Shown here piece after piece: positions 7,181-11,775 of a stretch of 11,775 nt of DNA. The DNA is from Conidiobolus incongruus B7586 (taxonomy: Eukaryota; Entomophthoromycota; Entomophthoromycetes; Entomophthorales; Conidiobolaceae). The DNA is taken from NCBI GenBank assembly GCA_000697335.1, contig JNEM01011346.1, forward strand, positions 1 to 11,775, given 5' to 3'. The stretch's first letter is position 1; each line of letters begins with the position of its first letter. The translations under genes were made by a program, and so were the position numbers. The notes under the pieces were generated by a model that worked only from the letters and a program-made list of their open reading frames with translations, made no database searches and was not told the DNA's origin.

Positions 7181-10084
7181 ATGCAACTCGAAAAATACAA
7201 GATAAAATCAATTTTATCAATCACAAAAGAAGAAAAATATTCAACTAGAGATTTAATTAATTTATTATCATCTCTCCAATCTGTTGAAACCGATATAACT
7301 AGTTATGTGACGGATATTCCAATTTGTTTAATAAGTTTAGAAACTTCAAAAATTTTAGCTAATTTATTAGGTATAAATAATTATAATTAAGTACCCATAT
7401 TAAATAGATTAATTTTTTATTGCTATATAGAAATTGAGTCAATTGAACTAAATTCTAATTATGCTTTGAAGATTAAAATATCCAGTAAGTAATCAAAGTA
7501 TATAAAAAAATTAAAATTTAATAATTATTTGTAATAGATTCAAGAAATGACTATTATTTTAATATAAAAGTGAAAAATATTCAACAATATCATAATGACT
7601 TTAATGCACCTCCATGGTTATCCCATACTCAATCCAAGAATAATATCACAAATGAAGAGATTATACTTTATTTTTACGACAATTTTATTCAACAATTTGA
7701 AAATGAAGAAATTCAAGTAATTTATTTATTCTAATTTAATTTTAAAATCAATTAATATATTATTTATATTTTAGGTTGAATTAATTTCAAAGAAAGAATT
7801 TAAAGAATGCTCAATGATTCAACTTATTCCTGAATCAAATCAAATTCAATTTGATAGAAATATGATTCCAAGTGATTATTATATCCTTTTTCATATATTA
7901 CTATAATCTATTTATATCATTAAAATTATAACACATTGTCAAAATTCTTAATTTTTTGATTTTTTACTAATCAAACAGGTACTCAATGGGATTATATTAG
8001 ATAAAAATCAATCGAGTATAATCGTTAAAATTAAATTGAGAGATGGAATCTATAGAAGATTTAAAATTTTTAATCCTTTTCAAATGGATAATAATTTATC
8101 GATTATTGGTGATCGTTGTAAACTACATGTGTTATATGTATTACCCAATCATATGACAAATCATAGATATGATTACCAACCTGAAATGTTTAATAATGGT
8201 TGGTTCGAAAAAATTTATCCAAAATCTATTTTCAGGTAAATTTTAAGATTAGTATATTAAAGCATTAAATTCATTATTGTTAGTCTTTTCACACTATTTA
8301 AACAAATTGGTACTACTGAAAATTTTAATTCTTTTGGATTGCCAAATTGTTTAATTGAGGGGCCTAGTGGATCAGGTAATGGAAGCATTAATAACTTTTT
8401 ATATAAACTATACTTATTTATTCCCTTAGGCAAAACATATCTCTTAAATCAATTAAGTCACCATTTTCATTTCAATTTAATTAATATTAGTGCCTTTACA
8501 TTTGTTGGAGCCAATTCCAAAATGGAATATCTAGCAGAATTTTTAGGAGAATCTTTAAGGAGACAGCCTTGTTTAGGTAAGAATTATTATATAATTTGAT
8601 AATTATATACCATTAAATTATTATTATTATTCTTTTAGTAATAATGGACAATTTGGAACAAATATTTCCTAAATCAAAATTAGATCAAGCTTTTAATAAT
8701 CATTTTTTGGAATTAATTCATTATATATCAGAATTGAATCCTAAAATCATATTGGTAATTGCTTAGAGTATCATATCAATCTCATTATTTTAATATTCAT
8801 TCCCTTTAGACTGCAACAACTACGGATTCATCAAAAATCGATCACACTATAGCCAGTTCATTTTTGATCAAGTTTAAATTGGATCCTCCTGAATTCGGGC
8901 AAAGATTAGAGTGGTTCAAATGGATTGCTCTGAACCAGGATATTGATATCTCGAATATATCAAATATTAGATTATTTGCAATGAAACACAATAGTATTTT
9001 GCCATGCGAAATGGGAACTGCACTCAAAGTCAATCAAATTAATGGACCACAGATGCATACTCCAGATCGCGAATCCGAAGATTCTAATGAATTGAGAACA
9101 ATAGAAACTGTTAGTTGGTCAGATATTGGTGGCTTGGAAGATGTCAAGGTACATTATTTAATTAAATTTGAATATACTTTCACTCATTATGTTTTAGACT
9201 ACATTGAAAGAATCTATTACTTGGACTTACACAAGACCCGATGATCTTAAGCGACTGAACATCACCCCTACTAAGGGCATCTTATTGTATGGTCCACCTG
9301 GAACAGGTAAGACATTACTTGCAAAGGCAGTAGCCACAGAATGTTCAGCTCGATTCATTCCCCTATCCATCCCCACTTTAATTCAATCCGAAGTGGGAGA
9401 ATCTGAGAAAACTCTTAACAGGATTTTTAATCGAGCGAAACTATATTCGCCAAGTGTAATCTTCTTAGATGAGATCGAATGTGCATTTGGCACACGTGAC
9501 GCTAGCGGTCACTGGATGAACGGGCTAATTTCACAATTAGCACTCGAGTTGGACGCTCTTGAAAATGTTCCTGGGGTCACGGTCCTCGCAGCAACGAATT
9601 ATCCAGCTAACATTGATAGATCACTATTGAGATCAGGTTTGATTATATCCATATCATAATTTTCATTTATTAATCTTGGAGTTTAACTAGGACGCATTGA
9701 TAAGTTGATCTATATCCCACCACCCGACATCGAGGGTAGAATTTCAATCCTAAATACTTTACTCGCAAAATTGCCCACTTCTGAAGATGTTGATATAACA
9801 ACAATCGCAAATCGCACAGAGAGATTCTCGGGAGCTGATCTAAGAGCACTCATTGACCGTGCTTCCTTATGTGCCTTCCAACGTGTCAAATTAACTAGTT
9901 CGACAACAGAAGTAATATTTAACCTTGTTCAAAGTTAATTTTTTAACTAATCTTTTTTTAGGAAATGAAACTAATTATATTGACAAATGAAGATTTCAAT
10001 ACCGCTCTTCAAACTATTGAACCATCCGTAAGTGAATTTGACCTGGTTCGATTGGAACAATTTTCAAAACAATCATTTGATTAA
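7181..10084 (+). CDS. Two-ring AAA+ ATPase of the CDC48/AFG2 group, SPATA5L1 (AFG2B)-like; 12 exons
   Basis: Exons: 7181-7370, 7431-7484, 7538-7716, 7775-7880, 7968-8235, 8284-8375, 8430-8576, 8639-8754, 8810-9148, 9198-9636, 9691-9911, 9962-10084. They total 2274 bases (757 residues plus TAA), and every junction keeps frame. Ten introns are GT-AG (48-62 bases); the fourth is AT-AC. Residues from about 49 to 210 resemble a CDC48-type N domain. D1 has Walker A GPSGSGKT (292-299) but a worn remainder: Walker B DN (349-350), T388 at sensor 1, no arginine fingers. After VSWSDIGGLEDVK (485-497), D2 is intact: GPPGTGKT (529-536), VIFLDE (584-589), sensor 1 N631, arginine fingers R642 and R645, YIPPPD (651-656), FSGADL (689-694), and a C-terminal EPSVS helix region. 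Length (human SPATA5L1 is about 753) and D2 wording (VGESEK, IFLDEI, GTRDAS, IYIPPPD) favour SPATA5L1; PEX1/PEX6 fit less well. Relatives are hexamers that remodel proteins, for example in 60S ribosome maturation. The ATG at 7181 is the first in the exon 1 frame. Only the subfamily and the 5' end are uncertain. Confidence 0.88.
7881..7967 (+). other. U12-type AT-AC spliceosomal intron (intron 4 of the AAA+ gene)
   Basis: The intron begins ATATCCTTTTT, matching the minor-spliceosome AT-AC donor ATATCCTT at every position. It contains TTCTTAAT (7945-7952), a full match to the U12 branch-site form TTCTTAAY, with the branch adenosine 16-17 bases before the AC at 7966-7967. The flanking exons are in phase (one base plus two), giving codon 177 (Leu), and the joined protein reads SDYLIKQVLNG, which aligns with the YFLEAYRP segment of the CDC48 N domain. 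A frame-compatible GT-AG alternative (7872-8000) exists but deletes this conserved segment and has a poorer donor (GTGATT). It is 87 bases long against 48-62 for the others. Confidence 0.85.
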
Positions 10085-11775
10085 GCATTATTTCCCCATT
10101 GATTAATAGATTATAAGTTATTATATTAAAGTTGTAATCATTTTTAAGTTATTGAAATCAGAATCTTTATCTTATATTATTAGTTTACACAATAATACAA
10201 AATTATCAACATTACATTTGTATAAAATAAACATTTTATCATTAATTTATAATTTAGTTATTGTATTATATATTATTAAACGATTCCAAAATTTACAAGA
10301 TATATAATAGAATTGATTTTAGTTCAAAAATTTATTTATATGGTAACTTTTTCAAATGCTCATTAATTTATTCATCGATCTTATTTACTGGGATTTATAT
10401 TTCACCATTATAATTAATTTTTTAATAACTTTGATTAGAGAGTAGCAACAGTTTTGTCAAAATACATTCCTAAATATAAAAAATATATATAATTTATTTA
10501 TCAAAATATTTAATGTGTCAAGAAAGAAATTAAGTAATTTATCAATTAATTAAAAAATTATTGGTCATTGAATGGATTAATATATGCAAATCTATTAATA
10601 TAAGTATTCTTCATAGATTCCAAATTCCAAATTATCTTTTACATTTATGATAAGGGTAATAAAACTGAGTAAAAGGTTAATATTCAATTTTGAAACATTA
10701 TATTGATCTCAATATACCAAACACATCTAATTATATAAATATATCAAATTATATTATTTAATTCTTTTGATAAAATACACCCTTTAATCTGATTTTAAGA
10801 TAATATTTAAATGAATATAAAATATAATATAGGATTATAAAATTATTCATCAATGTTCTCAAAACTGTCGTTATAAATAATAATAATATTATTTAATATT
10901 AATATTTTCCTAAAAATATAATCAATATAAAATATAATCCTAACCCAAAAATTTATATAAATGAATTTTAATATTATTATAATTAGTTGTAGAATTTTGG
11001 TACGATATTTCATTATATTACAATATTATATTATTTTTAATATATAATTAATTATAAATAAAACAGAAAATAATAAAAAGAAAATATATTCCTTAGTATT
11101 ATAAAGGGTTTAATATATTATAAATTATTCAACATCTTATAATTTTTCATTTCTTTAATTTTATAATATTCTAGAATCAAATTTTATTTGGAAATATTAT
11201 ACCATAAAATTAAAAAATGGGAAATTTTTTAATCTTTGATTTTTCAAATATATTATTGTTTTAAGAAATAATATTTATAAAATACAAATATAAAAATAAA
11301 TAGTTTAAATTATATATATATATAATAACATTTTTGATTAAAAAAATAATTTTATAAAATTGGTTGTTTAATTTAATTATATTTAAATTTAATGGTAATT
11401 ATTAAAAGTTTTTTATTTTGATATTAGTAAAACTTAACCAAAAATTATTTAAAATTTTTAAATAATTTTTAATAAAAAAGTATTATTTAAATCAATTATT
11501 TATCATTAGGTAAGTTATTTTCAAACTAAAAAAACTATTTAAAATTTATTAAAATTTAAGAAATTTATTTTGATTATTATTCTTTTAAGTATTATTAAAG
11601 TAAAAAAATATATTAAAAAGCAATTTTTTATTTTAATTAAAGAATTCTTTAATTATTTTAATATTAGTTTGATTAGTATTATATATATTTTAAAGTTTAA
11701 ACTCAAACTAATAAATAAAAATATAAAATAAGTAACTTATATTTTAACTAAAATTTAAAAGAGTTAAAATAATTT
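10085..11775. other. 3' flank of the AAA+ gene, then AT desert
   Basis: No gene, RNA or repeat family is recognisable. The first 150 bases probably hold the 3' UTR. From about 10,400 onward G and C become rare and the sequence breaks into A/T runs. A short (TA)7 tract at 11311-11324 is the only simple repeat of note. Confidence 0.55.
10125..10231 (+). terminator. Possible poly(A) signals of the AAA+ gene
   Basis: ATTAAA at 10125-10130 lies 41 bases after the stop codon, and AATAAA at 10226-10231 lies about 142 bases after it. Either could direct cleavage and polyadenylation. Such hexamers are frequent by chance in this AT-rich DNA. Confidence 0.3.

Noticed and set aside
7114-7250. ATG at 7114 opening a 44-residue frame (MIKSLPIKGLELYEYRD...)
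   Set aside because: It is out of frame with exon 1 and no intron of usable size could join it to the gene. It may be an upstream ORF in the leader, but nothing supports that.
7872-8000. GT-AG alternative for intron 4 of the AAA+ gene
   Set aside because: It keeps the frame, but removes the conserved N-domain segment, is 129 bases long and has a weak GTGATT donor, whereas 7881-7967 matches U12 signals at all sites.
8842-9033. Minus-strand open frame of 63 codons
   Set aside because: It lies wholly inside exon 9 of the AAA+ gene and has no recognisable protein features.
9149-9960. PEX1 or PEX6 identity for the AAA+ protein
   Set aside because: The KTLLAKAVATECS stretch is PEX6-like and the worn first ring recalls PEX1, but the second ring lacks the PEX6 KGPELL motif and insertion, and the length and IYIPPPD/LDEI wording fit SPATA5L1 better. 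Kept as an alternative only.

Overview
The window looks like nuclear DNA from an AT-rich microbial eukaryote. Only two regions read clearly as genes. One of them is split by about a dozen short introns (48-62 bases, plus one of 87), and there is no bacterial operon structure. The standard stop code fits, because neither gene uses TAA, TAG or TGA inside its exons. Between the genes the DNA is extremely AT-rich. Short introns, very AT-rich spacers, a GC-richer intronless oxidoreductase gene and a minor-spliceosome intron would all suit an early-diverging fungus (Mucoromycota/Glomeromycotina-like) or an amoeba. I cannot settle the lineage from sequence alone.

Layout. Bases 1-2549 are an AT desert with no supportable gene. 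Bases 2550-3581 (minus strand) hold an intronless, complete gene for an NADP(H)-dependent alkenal/prostaglandin-type reductase. It has a good TATA box 54-61 bases before its ATG and possible stress-type upstream elements. Bases 3760-5760 are non-coding AT-rich DNA with a few small palindromes. Bases 5763-6360 hold patches that look like a decayed coding region of unknown family. Bases 6700-6762 hold a worn tRNA-like sequence with a Met (CAT) anticodon loop. Bases 7181-10084 (plus strand) hold a 12-exon gene for a 757-residue type II (two-ring) AAA+ ATPase of the CDC48/AFG2 group, closest by eye to SPATA5L1/AFG2B. Bases 10085-11775 are its 3' flank and another AT desert.

The most notable result is intron 4 of the AAA+ gene (7881-7967). 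It starts with ATATCCTTTTT, contains TTCTTAAT shortly before its end, and ends in AC. These are the hallmarks of a U12-type AT-AC intron. Removing it keeps the frame and restores a stretch that aligns with the second half of a CDC48-type N domain. The ATPase is also lopsided: the first ring keeps its Walker A but has lost the Walker B glutamate, the sensor-1 asparagine and the arginine fingers, while the second ring has all of them.

The two genes point away from each other across a 3.6 kb spacer. Nothing suggests that they work together: one is a metabolic/detoxification enzyme, the other a housekeeping chaperone-like ATPase probably tied to ribosome maturation or protein-complex remodelling.
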